A stretch of 64,000 nt of DNA from Taudactylus pleione (GCA_031769625.1 JAUIMM010000088.1:8251501-8315500); one strand, 5' to 3'; shown: positions 53,051-64,000, counted from the first letter of the stretch. Program-made: numbers and translations. Notes: generated by a model not told the origin, from the letters alone.

Positions 53051-54702
53051 GACGGAGTCAGGTGACATGACTGCGCACATACTGTTGTTTAGGAGGGAAC
53101 TTTATTGTGCAGCCTGTGTGCCATTATGCTCAGTAACAGGACACTGAGTGGACGGGGCAGGGGCAGCACAGGTAGACTTCAGGACAAGCAGACCTCTGTG
53201 CTCTCCTGGAGTGATGCACAACACGAGCGGACCTCAACACTAGCCTGGACAAGCAATGGCACTGTAAGACAGTGGTTTTAATAGTCTGAAATGTGACAGC
53301 ATAGAGTAATACAGAGTAAGTGGTTTATGTCGCAAGAGACAGTGGTGGTGACAGCGGTGATATAATACTATGTACATTCTCCCGAGAAAGAAACATGTGT
53401 TACACATCCGTGCAGTACATCACACACTTGACAAGATACGTCTGCAAGATCTTAAAGAATCTTGCAGACATATCAGCAAGATACTTCAACACACAGGGAT
53501 TCTTAATCAATAAAACTGTAAGAAAAAAATATTTTGGATTATGTGCAGACAGTTTATTTCCCCTGAGGGTAGAATCAGCAGGGTGGGAAATGAGGAAGTG
53601 CTCAGTTTCCACACCTCTATCTGGTGCTTCTTAAGTGAGAGTGAATAGAGTCTAGAGAGGTATATTAGTAGCATAAACCTAGTAACGGCTGAGGTGTGTC
53701 GTGGGTGTGTGATCATCATACATAACCAAAACTTATCTAAAATAAACACACGGAGACAGTAAATGGATTTAAAAAAGGTCAGCTATTTATTTGAAGAATT
53801 TCATTTTAATTTTAAAATATTGTACGGTGGTTAGAAAGGACGGTCCTACACAGAGCAGCCCAACAATGCAAACCAAACAACCAACACTGTATTGCGGGCG
53901 GTGTCCGCCCAGTGGATGCAAAACCCAAACACTAGGGCACTAAGCACAAACCTTCAACAATCCCGATGGCCAAACTGCCCCCGTAAAGGTGGTACATTAT
54001 TTTCCACAATTACTAGAAGGTGAGGCACCCGATTCACTAACTGCACCCAGGCTGATGATAAGCCATACTTTCACACCCAAAAACAATAGCTAACAGCAAA
54101 CAACCACTAGGGATGGGCAGGTGGGCAAATTTTCTTCAGGAAAGAGGCCTAAAGCCTGCAAACTAACACTTAAATAAACTCTGCAACAGCCCCACCCCTG
54201 AACTATGTAATAGGTTAAACCGACTGCATGTGATCATCACCCAAGCCAGCCCCCAGCCTCCTGGTTTAAGCCACTCCTGGCTCATTTGAGCCTCCATTAT
54301 TCTAAGAGAAGCTTCAAATCACTTCAAATATGCTCCAGCATAAGTGTATGACCACATGCGAGATAGAAGTGCACATGGACTACAATGATATGAATGAGTC
54401 ACAAGAAAACGGTGCTGACATATTGTTGAGACAGAAACTGACCAAACCATGGTTATAGCTTTGTGTCAACAGTATGGGTTATGCAGCATAAAGATCTAAG
54501 GATCTCTATATCCCTCTGTTTCTGTAAGTGTGAATGAGCTCTAAGGGGCATATGTATTGCTATAATGTATTTTAAATAATTTTATTCTGTTATTGCCATC
54601 TTGTCAGGATAACAATGTCTGAGAAGGCATCAACAGAACAGCTATGGCAGGTCTAGCAGTATTACAGCACTATTTGTTAAACAAGCTTCCCCATGCAAAT
54701 AC
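53050..54702. other. Low-copy sequence, no gene recognised
   Basis: 53288-53345 resembles the LTR-like repeats. ATCTTAAAGAATCTTGCAGA contains a short inverted repeat around 53440-53470. The rest, including 53760-54700, shows no termini, no coding sequence and no RNA gene. Confidence 0.5.
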
Positions 54703-54706
54703 TTAA

Positions 54707-55053
54707 GCTGCATACACACACAACTATTTTTTGAACGATTATCGATAAACAATATCGATTATCGTTCATCGTTGAAAAAATCGTTCACTTTCTAAGTTAA
54801 AATTATGAATGATTATCGTTCATGCGTGTTCACGTTTGTAGTTTGTAGTTTGTAGTTCAGTCACACTGACCAACTCAACGATTTTCATTAAGGGAATATG
54901 CAAAAATCGTTTGTAGTTAAAAAAAAATCGTTCATTACATTTAGTAAATGAACGATTTTAGTAAACGATTTTCGTTCATTTTTCCCTTGAAAAAATGAAC
55001 GAAAAACGTTTAATAAAATCGTTAATTTACAAAATCATTGTGTGTATGCAGTT
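54707..55053. mobile_element. MITE with TTAA target site
   Basis: GCTGCATACACACACAAC to TGTGTGTATGCAGTT, flanked by TTAA on both sides (54703-54706, 55054-55057). TTAA duplication is the mark of piggyBac-type transposons. The interior is rich in AACGATT/AATCGTT in both orientations. Its right half recurs at 1-137. Confidence 0.8.
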
Positions 55054-55298
55054 TTAAGCTTAAATCCAACTGGTGCGAAGTGATAATGAGCCAAATAGCC
55101 AGCTGAAACAACCCTTTATAACAGCAATAGGGTTCATCACTCTTGTCATCATTATGTTATGGATCAGTAGATATTAGACAACATGTAACCCTTTGTGTTT
55201 ATTAAGTGTATTTCTTTTAATTACCCGCATGGTGATCTGCAAATGATCATTGATGTATACTGTACAGCTGCAGGGTTTATTATTTGTTTGAGAAGATG

Positions 55299-55488
55299 CA
55301 GGGCCGGTGGAAGGTGTCTCGGCACCCAGTGCCATCCCATGCTCCCCCTGCCCCTTCGCTCACTGCGCCCTCCCCCAAAGTATAAACTAATAATGGCAGC
55401 AGGTAGACGGAGGGCGGAGATCTTATATAGCTGGACCCCGGCGCCTCTGTACTGCTGCACGCATGGAGCGTGCCTGTAGCCGGCCCTA
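55299..55488. mobile_element. Short hAT-type MITE, 190 bp, perfect 8-bp duplication
   Basis: CAGGGCCGGTGG to GTAGCCGGCCCTA, flanked by AGAAGATG on both sides (55291-55298, 55489-55496). Confidence 0.88.
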
Positions 55489-55496
55489 AGAAGATG

Positions 55497-56240
55497 ACAT
55501 GTAAGGGGAAGCTGGCAGATTTACGTATGGCCCATTAGGACTACCAATAAATGATCCAACAGACAGATAACGGTAACTTTATGGGGTTTTATACATTCCA
55601 AGCTTGCCCTTCTCACCAATATGAGGTTGGTCTGGGGAGTGTCATCCCTCTATACCTGAGTGACAGAATGCTCCCTCAGACTTCTACCTCTATAAATGCA
55701 GACTGACCCCTCATATTTATACCCCTAATGTAATTCACCTATCTGAGCTTTTCTCATGGTATGTTGAAGTCAAGATAAAACCAGAATCATGGCATGCTTC
55801 AAAGTGACAACCTGGGGTGTGTTCTCTTTGTTCTGTACATTTAAAGTATGTATAAGTCACTTCCTCCAAAGGAAAATACTTTTCCATTTTATTGAGACCC
55901 TGTCAAGGAACACAGCTTAGTACAATAGCCAAATTAACCTTTAATCTATTGTTACATTGAATTCTAATTTAGGTCAAGACTATGATAATAGTCTTCACAT
56001 CTTTATATTTTACATTGCAATGAGTCCTTGCCAAATGTCTTAGCATATTTGGACTTCCACAAATGTAGGTGACATGATTAAACACCTCTGTTGACAACAA
56101 ATTGATCTATTATCTGCCCCCCCCCACCCCCACCCCCCAATGTAGATCAATGGAAAACCAGTTCCGATTAACATACCTATCCTGACTTCAGTTCATAATT
56201 GCAATACCTACTAGTATATGCAAATACATCCTGTTTCCCA
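55497..56240. other. Low-copy sequence, no gene recognised
   Basis: A poly(C)-rich tract lies at 56116-56140. Otherwise featureless. Confidence 0.5.
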
Positions 56241-56242
56241 AA

Positions 56243-56640
56243 CAATTATTATTATTATCCTTTATTTATATGGCGCCACAAGGGTTCCGCAGCTTCTAAT
56301 AAGTACAAAACAAAGTACAGAAACAGTACATAAAAACAGTTGAAGAGAACAAGAAAACACTGACATACAGTATAAGACATTGCAGGACAAGTACATGGTA
56401 TATAAACATTACTGCAACAGTAGCAGGATGGCAAAAGTCAAGGGTTAGGTGCTGTTATAAGGAGTATAGAGTAGATAACAATATAAGTAAAGGAAGGAAA
56501 AGCACATGAGGGAAGAGGGCCCTGCTCATGAGAGCTTACATTCTAAAGGGGAAGGGCATACAGACAGGGGTGACACAGATGGGGTAGACAATGAGCATGG
56601 GACAGAGGGTTAGGATGACAGAAGGGTGGTTTCCTGTTTT
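56243..56640. repeat. Dispersed repeat with a TTTATATGGCGCCA core
   Basis: TTTATTTATATGGCGCCACAAG, GGTTCCGCAGC, CCTGCTCATGAGAGCTTAC and ATTCTAAAGGGG form a pattern common in amphibian and other vertebrate repeats (from memory of such sequences). Its class, SINE or LINE tail, cannot be decided here. Confidence 0.45.
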
Positions 56641-56889
56641 ACATTATGTGAGCAAGTAAGATGGAGTAAGATTTACACCTCTGACATTCTACTTTACGTG
56701 ACAGTTTTTGTAGGTGTCTTTGGAAAGCCATGGTTGTTACTGTAGGTGTCTGTGGAAAGCCATGGTTGTTACTGTATGGTCAGTCTTACAACAGTTATAT
56801 GTGCATATATACAAATCTAGTTTACTTATTTATCTATTAATTTAACTTAAACAAAAAAGCTATTTCACTCATTATTTACTATACATATA

Positions 56890-58539
56890 CAGTCAGGTGC
56901 ATAAATATTGGGACATTGACAGAATTTTCATATTTTGGCCTCTATTCACCACCACAATGGCTTTGAAATGAAACAAACAAGATGTGCTTTAACTGCAGAC
57001 TTTCAGATTTAATTTGAGGGTAATTACACCCAAATCAGGTGAACGGTGTAGGAATTACAATGGTTTCTATATGTGCCTCCCACTTTTTAAGGGGCCAAAA
57101 GTAATGGGACAAACTAAACAATCCTAAATCTAACTTTCACTTTTTAATACTTTGTTGCAAAGCTTTGTAGGCAATTCCACCCTGAAGTCTGGAACGCATA
57201 GACATCACCAGACGCTGGGTTTCATCCCTGGTGATGCTCTGCCAGGCCTCTACTGCAAATGTCTTCAGTTCCTGCTTGTTCTTGGGGCATTTTCCCTTCA
57301 GTTTTATCTTCATCAAGTGAAATGCATGCTCAGTCGGATTCAGGTCAGGGGATTGACTTGGCCATTGCATAACATTCCACTTTTTAGCCTTAAAAAACTC
57401 TTTGGTTGCTTTTGCAGTATGCTTCGGGTCATTGTCCATCTGCACTGTGAAGCGCCGTCCACTGAGTTCTGAAGCATTTGACTGAATATGAGCATATAAT
57501 ATTGCCCGAAACACTTCAGAATTTATTCTGCTGCTTTTGTCAGCAGTCACATCATCAATAAATACAAGGGAACCAGTTCCATTGGCAGCCATACATGCCC
57601 ACGTCATGACACTACCACCACCATGCTTCACTGATGAGGTGGTATGTTTTGGATCATGAGCAGTTCCTTTCCTTCTCCATGCTCTTCTCTTCCCATCACT
57701 CTGGTACAAGTTGATCTTTGTCTCATCTGTCCATAGGATGTTGTTCCAGAACTGTAATGGCTTTTTTAGATGTTTTTTGGCAAACTCTAATCTGGTCTTC
57801 CTGTTTTTGTGGCTCACAAATGGTTTACATCTTGTGGTGAACCCTCTATATTCACTCTTGTGAAGTCTTCTCTTGATTGTTGACTTTGACACATATACAC
57901 CTACCTCCTGGAGAGTGTTCTTGGTTTGGCCAACTGTTGTGAAGGGGTTTTATTCACCAGGGAAATAATTATTCTGTCATCCACCACAGTTGTTTTCCGT
58001 GGTCTTCCGGGTCTTTTGGTGTTGCTGAGCTCTCCGGTGCGTTCTTTCTTTTTAAGAATGTTCCAAACAGTTGATTTGGCCACACCTAATGATTTTGCTA
58101 TCTCTCTGATTCGTTTGTTTTGATTTTTCAGCCTAATGATGGCTTGCTTGACTGATAGTGACAGCTCTTTGGATCTCATATTGAGAGTCGACAGCAACTG
58201 ATTCCAAATGCAAATGTCACACCTAGAATCAACTGCAGACCTTTTACCTGCTTAATTGTTAATGAAATAACGAGGGAATTGCCCACACCTGTCCATGAAA
58301 TAGCTTTTGAGTTTATAGTCCCATTACTTTTGGCCCCTTAAAAAGTGGGAGGCACATATAGAAACCGTTGTAATTCCTACACCGTTCACCTGATTTGGAT
58401 GTAATTACCCTCAAATTAAATCTGAAAGTCTGCAGTTAAAGCACATCTTGTTTGTTTCATTTCAAAGCCATTGTGGTGGTGAATAGAGGCCAAAATATGA
58501 AAATTCTGTAAATGTCCCAATATTTATGCACCTGACTGT
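56890..58539 (-). mobile_element. Tc1-like transposon, 1650 bp, complete
   Basis: Termini CAGTCAGGTGCATAAATATT and AATATTTATGCACCTGACTG are perfect complements, with the expected TA on each side (56888-56889, 58540-58541). The terminal inverted repeats extend to about 220 bp each (56890-57115 and 58315-58539) with few mismatches. This is the long-IR type, whose inner CCCACTTTTTAAGGGGCC motif is a likely inner binding site. A single transposase gene lies between. Confidence 0.95.
57137..58179 (-). pseudogene. Tc1-like transposase with one frameshift
   Basis: The start is ATG at 58179 (MRSKELSLS). The first part has the paired-like helix-turn-helix (LSVKQAIIRLKNQNKRIREI, then SLGVAKSTVWNIL) and the GRPRKT hook that links the two DNA-binding subdomains. 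Near 57941-57950, in a CCCC run, the frame shifts by one base. The second part then runs open to the stop at 57137. Its DD34E triad is visible: D in WTDETKINL, D in QMDNDPKHT and E in DLNPTEHAF, with 34 residues between the last two. Joined length is about 347 residues, normal for the family. Apart from that one shift no lesion is seen, so the copy is recent. It would cut and paste the element at TA sites. Confidence 0.93.
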
Positions 58540-58549
58540 ATATATACTA

Positions 58550-58616
58550 TTCACTCACTTTGGTTAAAACCATCACTCACTATGGTTAAAACCATCACTC
58601 ACTATGGTTAAAATCA
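58550..58616. repeat. Three copies of a 22-bp repeat
   Basis: ATGGTTAAAACCATCACTCA repeated three times next to the Tc1 element; the first copy has TTTGG. Confidence 0.85.
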
Positions 58617-58619
58617 CAT

Positions 58620-59700
58620 TTAATCATTAATAATATTTTAATGCAAAGAATTCCCCTTTAATGCTAATATTACCTACTAAATAATATTTTATTTTAACAA
58701 TTACCAATATTGTAACACAACCTAAAGGCGATGGGATTGGAAACTCCATTGACGTTCCGCGATCCGTCACAGGATCGGTGAAATTCTACATAATGAATTT
58801 CACTGATCTGCCAATCACGATAATTTTTTAAACATGATCGGCATATCTGTGACATCCAACATGTTGGATTTCAGCAATTCTGCAATGCCAGGTTACAGGA
58901 ATGCTACATCGCGACGATCCATCACAGACATATGGGGGCCTTAATAGTGAGTGGGAGAGATACTGGGAGTGTAATCATTCTGTGGACAATACAGGTGGCT
59001 GCTTTTTGAATTTTTCTGTGTCAGACCCACATCCTGCAGACTGATGTGAGTGCTGATCTTGACAAAGTTATGGACAGCGGTTTGAGATTGGAGTATCTTG
59101 AAACTATAATATTAGTATGGAATGTGTTACATACAGAAGTGTCCTCATTCACCAGACACTTGGTACCACTAAGGCGCTCCGCTAATGTAGCAATTTGTAC
59201 TTTTTTCTAAACTTTGCATTGTAGCCACTCAGGGTGCCCCAAGCACATTAGATTAGTACATTTGTCACAAAGGAATTGGTATAAAGTAACAATATGTGGT
59301 GTGAGGTTTGATGTGGTCACTGGTATCAGAACTCTTTCTTTTGCCTTTTTTACACAGATCAGCGACTGAGCCACACACAGACGGACATGAAATGCCAGTG
59401 TCAGTATTCAGGGTACCTAATGCATGGTACTTTTGTGGCATTAATGTTGGAGATAAGACACATATTTAGAAAAAAAAAGTCTCTGGATGGACGCTTGGTG
59501 CGGCTAAGTCGCAAAGTCCGTGGTGCGCCAAAGGTGTGGAAGCATCTGTATAAAAGCATAAAACATGAGAACCACAGGCCCAGTAGTTGAGGGGGACTAC
59601 AAATGCCCCTCACTTGTGCTGATCCCTGCTATCCTCTTGCACCATGCAGTAGAGATAAGACCAGAGCCAGGAGTGAAGTAACAGGTAAGATCCAGAAAGA
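58620..59700. other. No gene recognised
   Basis: Contains worn foldback sequence around 58740-58930 (TCCGTCACAGGATCGGTGAA and CGACGATCCATCACAGAC) and otherwise low-copy DNA. Confidence 0.45.
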
Positions 59701-60022
59701 TACAGTAATGCTGGGTACACACTAGGCGATATATATTGGCCGCTCAATCGTATGGCCGATATATCACAAGCACGTCAGTGGGGTGTGTATGTGCACACAT
59801 ATCAACGATTGTAAAACCCCAACCTACAACCAATTCTACCGCAGAAACCATCTGTAATCTTCAAAACAGCACCAAATCTCAAGAAAAGCCTGATCTCCAC
59901 TGTCCCTAAACCAAACATACTGTAACTAATCAAGAGTTTTAGCTAAACACAAATTCCAAAGATTTTTTTTCTTGTGTTTCGAAGTGTGCAAATCAGGGAT
60001 TAAAAGTGACCCAATGAAGTCT

Positions 60023-60360
60023 AAAGGGGCCTATCCATTAGGCGACCTGAAAAACTTAGACTAAGATTAGACTAGCGTGCAGTCCTTCAGGTCACCTAGG
60101 TGCAGTGCCCGCACTGAACGGCATTCACTGAACATCATTCAGTGCAGGAGAACGACCTCCTATCTGCGAACATGTGGAACCTGGCGATCGTCGTCAGGTT
60201 GACGAGCATGTTCCACAGAGAGTCGGCGTCGGCAAAGACCCAGTGTGCACACACATCGCTGTTCCTTGCCGGTTATCCATTTGATGACTCTGAACGCTCC
60301 GACCAAAACCTCTTGGTTTGGTCGGATCGTTCAAAAGTCGTCTAAGTGATAGGCCCCTTT
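60023..60360. mobile_element. Foldback MITE with AAAGGGGCCTATC termini
   Basis: AAAGGGGCCTATCCATTAGG on the left and CTAAGTGATAGGCCCCTTT on the right are inverted repeats. No coding. A related TACACACTAGGCGATA start lies just before it at 59716. Confidence 0.75.
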
Positions 60361-60558
60361 AAAGCAATACACGATAAAAGAAAACATCACTTGTGTGAAC
60401 ACCTTCATTATTTATCTTTTGGAATATGCCTTTAGTATGTTGGGAAAACTTCAAAACCACTAATAATCCACTTATGTGAACATATATTTAATATTAATAA
60501 AAGTCTAGTGTATCAAAGCACTTCTTCAAAAAGCACCAAAGTAATCCTTTGGGACTGA

Positions 60559-61156
60559 GGATCTCATTCAGAGTCGGTCGTTGCGGCCGCACGGTCGTAC
60601 GCCACCGATGTTCGCTAAACTGCACATGCATAAAGTTCGCAAACTAGCTGCTACGATCAGAAATGTCTCTCTCCTTGAACACAGCCAGGTCGGTAGTTTG
60701 AGTGACAGAATGAAGCGTTTGTGGGTGGTAACAGGGGAAGGTGCTTGAAAACGGGGGTGTGGAGATCCGAACACAGGCGTGCCTAATTATGCGAATGGCG
60801 TTTTATGGGAGTGCATAATTAACAAAGTAGTGTCATGGCACACGTGACATGGGTGGTTTGTACACTGACCTGATCGTAGTGCTTAAGAGAGGGTATGGTC
60901 AACCTTAAGCTCTACGACCAGTTCCGATGGTTACCGATGGTTACCGATGGTCTCGATTAATCCTTATATGGCCGGAGATGACATGTAATGCGTACGAGAA
61001 GGGGGCGTATTTTTTGTCTTACGGACGCATCCTCCCCTTGGTCGGCCAGCTAACGATCCGATCATAAGGACGTAACTTGCGAATGCATCATTTGCATATC
61101 TGGCCCCTTTTTCCTTACGACCGTGCGGCCGCAACGACCGACTCTGAATGAGGTCC
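60559..61156. mobile_element. MITE B6, 598 bp
   Basis: GGATCTCATTCAGAGTCGG to CCGACTCTGAATGAGGTCC, flanked by TGA (60556-60558, 61157-61159). It has the family B interior with a triplicated TACCGATGGT motif at the centre (60930-60960). Confidence 0.9.
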
Positions 61157-61479
61157 TGAGATTCATGTGCAAAGAGACATAGAGATATTATGCAAAGACC
61201 CTAGGGGTGACAATAGACCGATCAAATTGTCCAAGAGAGACCTTTTGGATTTACCAATTGAAGACACTATCACCGAATGGCCTTAACATTGACATTGACC
61301 TCTCTGTTTTTGTACAGTAATTTTGAATACATTTATATTTTCAGTCCTGCAAGTTATTGTGCTATCTTCCTTCCATTATTTTTATTTTTTTTGTTAGAAA
61401 CGGATGGTAGTCTGATCAGATATAGTGCCAGTCTTGAGGGTGGATTTTGCATGGACTAATTGTAGCCACGTGGCTTACG

Positions 61480-61790
61480 AAGGTGGTACAGTATTTTGGG
61501 ATGTGGAGGCAGCCTTGGGGGCTGGCGAGCTCTGGCTCGTTGTGGCCAGAGGCCTGGAGTTGAGATTCAGCCTGTAGGAGCAGCCTTGAGGGCTGGTTGT
61601 GGCCTTTATAGTCATGGACAAGGGACTGGTGATGTGAAGCAGCAACAAGGCCCAACCAGAGCAAGTCTCCATAATGAGAGATTATTGAGCACCTGGACTG
61701 TGTTCAGACAGGAGAATCAATCAGTGTGCACCTGATGCTGCACACAGACAGGCAGTAATTAATGCCATGCCTCAGGCTGGAAACTGCAGA
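61480..61790. repeat. Repeat sharing a GCAGCCTTGAGGGCTGG block with 21600-21780
   Basis: Three units with GGAGGCAGCCTTGGGGGCTGG and GGAGCAGCCTTGAGGGCTGG plus TGGCCAGAGGCC/TGGCCTGTGGGCC, then about 170 bp ending in CAGGCTGGAAACTGCAG. Same family as the segment inserted in the gypsy element. Confidence 0.5.
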
Positions 61791-61795
61791 TCCTA

Positions 61796-61992
61796 AGGGC
61801 CCCCATACATCAGAGATTGATTGCAGCAATCGTGCAATTTGCAATCGATTGTGTATAAAAATCGTTCCCTTTTTCAATCGATTGCAGATTGCAGAATTGC
61901 CACAATCGATTGAAAAAGGGAAAGATTTTTATACACTATCGATTGCAAATTGCACGATTGCTGCAATCTATCTCTGATGTATGGGGGCCTTT
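61796..61992. mobile_element. Almost perfect foldback element, 197 bp
   Basis: AGGGCCCCCATACATCAGAG pairs with CTCTGATGTATGGGGGCCTT, and the pairing continues with few mismatches through GATTGCAGCAATCGTGCAAT to the centre near 61893. It could form one long hairpin of about 95 bp. Confidence 0.85.
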
Positions 61993-61993
61993 A

Positions 61994-62313
61994 GGCTGGG
62001 TACAAATGTAAAGATTTTCTGTCCTACCATCCAACTAGTTGATTGGTTGGAATGAAAATCTGGTAAGGTATGAAAGCAAATGACAATCAGCAATTTGCTC
62101 ACAAACGCTGGAAAATGAACAAAAACTGTTGTTTGAACAAATTGTTTAGATCAAACATTTATCAAACTTGTCTGACGACCGTTTTCATCTGTTTTCTGGC
62201 ATTTAGGAGAAAATTGCTGATCATAATTTACTTACCATACGTTACCAGATTTTCATTCCAACCAATCAACTAGTTGGATGGTTGGACAGAAAATCTTTAC
62301 ATGTGTATGCAGC
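61994..62313. mobile_element. Foldback MITE with CTGGGTACA/TGTATGCAG ends
   Basis: GTAAAGATTTTCTGTCCTACC pairs with GGACAGAAAATCTTTACATG, and GGTTGGAATGAAAATCTGGT pairs with ACCAGATTTTCATTCCAACC. TTAA is on the right (62314-62317), TTTA on the left. Related to 8027-8358. Confidence 0.8.
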
Positions 62314-62317
62314 TTAA

Positions 62318-62979
62318 CAGTATTATTTATTAGTATTATTTATTTTTACTTTTAAATTTATTTTAATTTTCATTGTATATCTATTTTCATATATATTTTG
62401 TATTTACTATTATCACTATTTTATAGCTCTTCCTGGTCCCTGAATGTCAATATTTTGCATAGTCTACACCTTTATATTCCCATATATGGAGTGGTATCAC
62501 TTAGTTTATATTTTATATAGGTTGATGTATTTTTTATATGATGATGCATTTCATGGTTTGTATTTTATACTGTCATACCGATGATGTGAATCCCCATGAT
62601 TTATCCTTCTTGGTTTTTCTCCTTTAATAGGTAATACAACTGTATGTGATCTGCTATTATCTTTTTTCATTAGCCTAATTTGGTCATGAGCCTCATCAGT
62701 AGGCTCAGACTCTCAACACTATTAGTAAGAGTGTGGGAGGTCTTTACCATTTGGAATGTCTTTTACTAATATAAATAGATTGGTTCCAACCTGTTCAAAG
62801 GCAAATAGAGAAAGAGACTAATCTTTTAGAAGCTTTGAACACAACTCCGGTACAGATGTACAAATTGATACCAAAGTTTAACTTTCAACTTTAGGTTTTG
62901 TTCTAAATATTTTATTTTTTTTTTAAAGCAAAAAGAAAACAAAAAGCAACTGATGCAACTTTCTTTAGTGTCCCATAAC
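62318..62979. other. AT-rich unique DNA
   Basis: No termini, frame or RNA gene seen. Confidence 0.5.
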
Positions 62980-63410
62980 TAATTATTTCCCGCTGTAAAC
63001 TGAGGTGTTCGCTCTTACAGTCTCCACGGTATTAATAATGACCTCTGCCTTTTGCTAACAATTTCTGGAAATCTTCCAACAGGAAATCTTGTGAACTTTG
63101 CACTGATTAAAGGTTTCTTGCTCTGGCCTGCTGGTGCCGGGAAGCAGTCTTGTTTGCCTCACAAACAAGCCAGAGCCCTGTTATCTAATCTGGGCAGGGC
63201 CACGAATAAATCTGCCGCTCATTGACTGAAGGAGGCTTTCTGTTAGCCATAGGAAATAAGAGGAAAATTATGCAAACAATAAATAAGGCAGAGGAGATCC
63301 CCTTAATGAATAATTATCACATTGTTATCCAATGGACTGATCAGAGGTCATGTGGAAAATTAATTTATTTGCAATTTGCCCGTCCGGCCCATGGCTGGCA
63401 CCATCCACTT
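62980..63410. promoter_or_regulatory. Candidate conserved non-coding element
   Basis: Unlike the rest of the window, this stretch has no repeat signature. It is dense in homeodomain, POU and SOX-like words: ATGCAAAC, TAATGAATAATTATCAC, ATTGTTATCC, AAATTAATTTATTTGCAA, TTATCTAATC. That composition is typical of vertebrate developmental enhancers, but conservation cannot be judged from one sequence. Confidence 0.35.
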
Positions 63411-63552
63411 GCCTGCAGCTGATGCTTCCAGTGCTACAATGAGTGTCAGGAACATAAATTATTGATTTCAGAATAAAAGCAAGAATAATGTACAGGACCA
63501 TGATGCCGCAGGAGATGGCGCACATGTGCATCAGGAGGAACTTAAAGCCCAT
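63411..63552 (-). CDS. Possible first coding exon of an unrecognised signal-anchor protein
   Basis: From ATG at 63552 the minus strand encodes a short cytosolic start (MGFKF), then a hydrophobic stretch of about 25 residues (LLMHMCAISCGIMVLYIILA), then a polar part with YVPDTHC. This has the layout of a type II membrane anchor such as those of Golgi enzymes, but no family was recognised. The frame runs into CTGCAG followed by GCAAGTGG at about 63411-63419, which fits the strong consensus of a GC-type splice donor (CAG/GCAAGT). An open frame also extends a few codons upstream of the ATG, and the context of the ATG is poor. The region is not repetitive and abuts the candidate conserved element. 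Chance is the main alternative. Confidence 0.25.
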
Positions 63553-63626
63553 AGAAAGAGCCACGCTAAAGAGAGCTCGAGAAAGAATAGCAGAGAGTTG
63601 TTTTGGAGGGCAGTGTTAAAGAGCCT

Positions 63627-63894
63627 GGGCAGGATGTACTAAGTTGAAAAATTTGGTAAGACACCAGAAAATGCTGTTTTTAGGGGTTTTACCGCATTTC
63701 TCATTTGTACTAAGATCGCATCCCGGTGGGTAACGTCACCCAGAAGTTCCTCTATCGCAAAGGACAGCTCTTCCAGGGAGAGCTGTCCTTTGAGATGTTC
63801 TAGGTAAATACTGGCGATATTATCGCTGGTATGTACCCGATATTTGGCAGTATGTATGGCATCGCGGATGCGGTGCGTAGTACATCCCGACCCC
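63627..63894. mobile_element. MITE, GGGCAGGATGTACTAA family
   Basis: GGGCAGGATGTACTAA to TAGTACATCCCGACCC. The interior has AGGACAGCTC...GAGCTGTCCT and GATATTATCGC/GGCGATATTATC-like palindromes. Sister copy 763-1118. Confidence 0.7.
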
Positions 63895-64000
63895 TGTGAG
63901 AGGATCAGCTTGTGGCTGCGTAAGAGAGACTGTAAGGAGTAGAATGCAGCACAGGCACTCAGAGAGAAGCTGCTGAGTTGAGTGGGGGAGGAACTCCATA

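Noticed and set aside
57152..57472. Plus-strand open frame of 106 residues
   Set aside because: Antisense shadow of the Tc1-like transposase.

Overview
The window reads as intergenic or intronic DNA of a vertebrate with a large, transposon-rich genome. An anuran or other amphibian is the best guess (inference), because Ty1/copia, Ty3/gypsy, Tc1, hAT and abundant foldback MITEs lie together and no host gene can be confirmed. Almost every open frame longer than 100 residues is either a transposon protein or a translated tandem repeat. The only candidate host sequence is at the far right (62980-63600): conserved-element-like AT-rich DNA beside a short possible signal-anchor exon.

Layout. 1-8360: small DNA transposons, three of them flanked by perfect or near-perfect 8-bp duplications, plus a TTAGGG-like minisatellite and the end of a hAT element (H0). 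8640-16032: MITE B1 is split by a 6.2-kb hAT (H1), whose tandem array is split in turn by MITE B2; MITE B3 follows. 17427-20335: three hairpin-chain MITEs (A1-A3), a small hAT-type MITE and a second kind of hairpin-chain element. 20690-25850: a dead Ty3/gypsy element on the minus strand, broken by an unrelated minisatellite-bearing segment and by MITEs A4, B4, A5 and a hAT MITE. 26195-31335: a hAT MITE, about 2.6 kb of mostly unique DNA, two more TTAGGG-like minisatellite elements and an LTR-like repeat. 32280-39301: a degenerate hAT (H3) carrying MITE B8, which itself carries a 1.8-kb hAT-like element and hairpin-chain MITE A6; inside A6 is a retroviral env fragment. 40017-41100: LTR-like remnants. 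42053-47113: a young, nearly intact hAT (H2). 47347-53050: MITE pieces and a dead Ty1/copia element. 54707-62313: small MITEs, one complete Tc1-like transposon with a single frameshift, and foldback elements. 62318-64000: mostly unique, with one MITE at the end.

How the parts relate. Names used here: H0-H3 are one hAT family with BED-finger transposases; A and B are two MITE families with GGGCCTGATTC-type termini and 3-bp target duplications. A and B share ends but not interiors, so one transposase, probably PIF/Harbinger- or CACTA-like and absent from this window, may have moved both (inference). Every H element has conserved ends, a conserved TATA-like box and a conserved GGCGCCATTT-like motif, but a completely different tandem array between that promoter and the transposase start codon. 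Family A elements are built as about ten consecutive hairpins whose stem sequences differ between copies while staying paired. These two features, and the env fragment captured in A6, are the most unusual things in the window.
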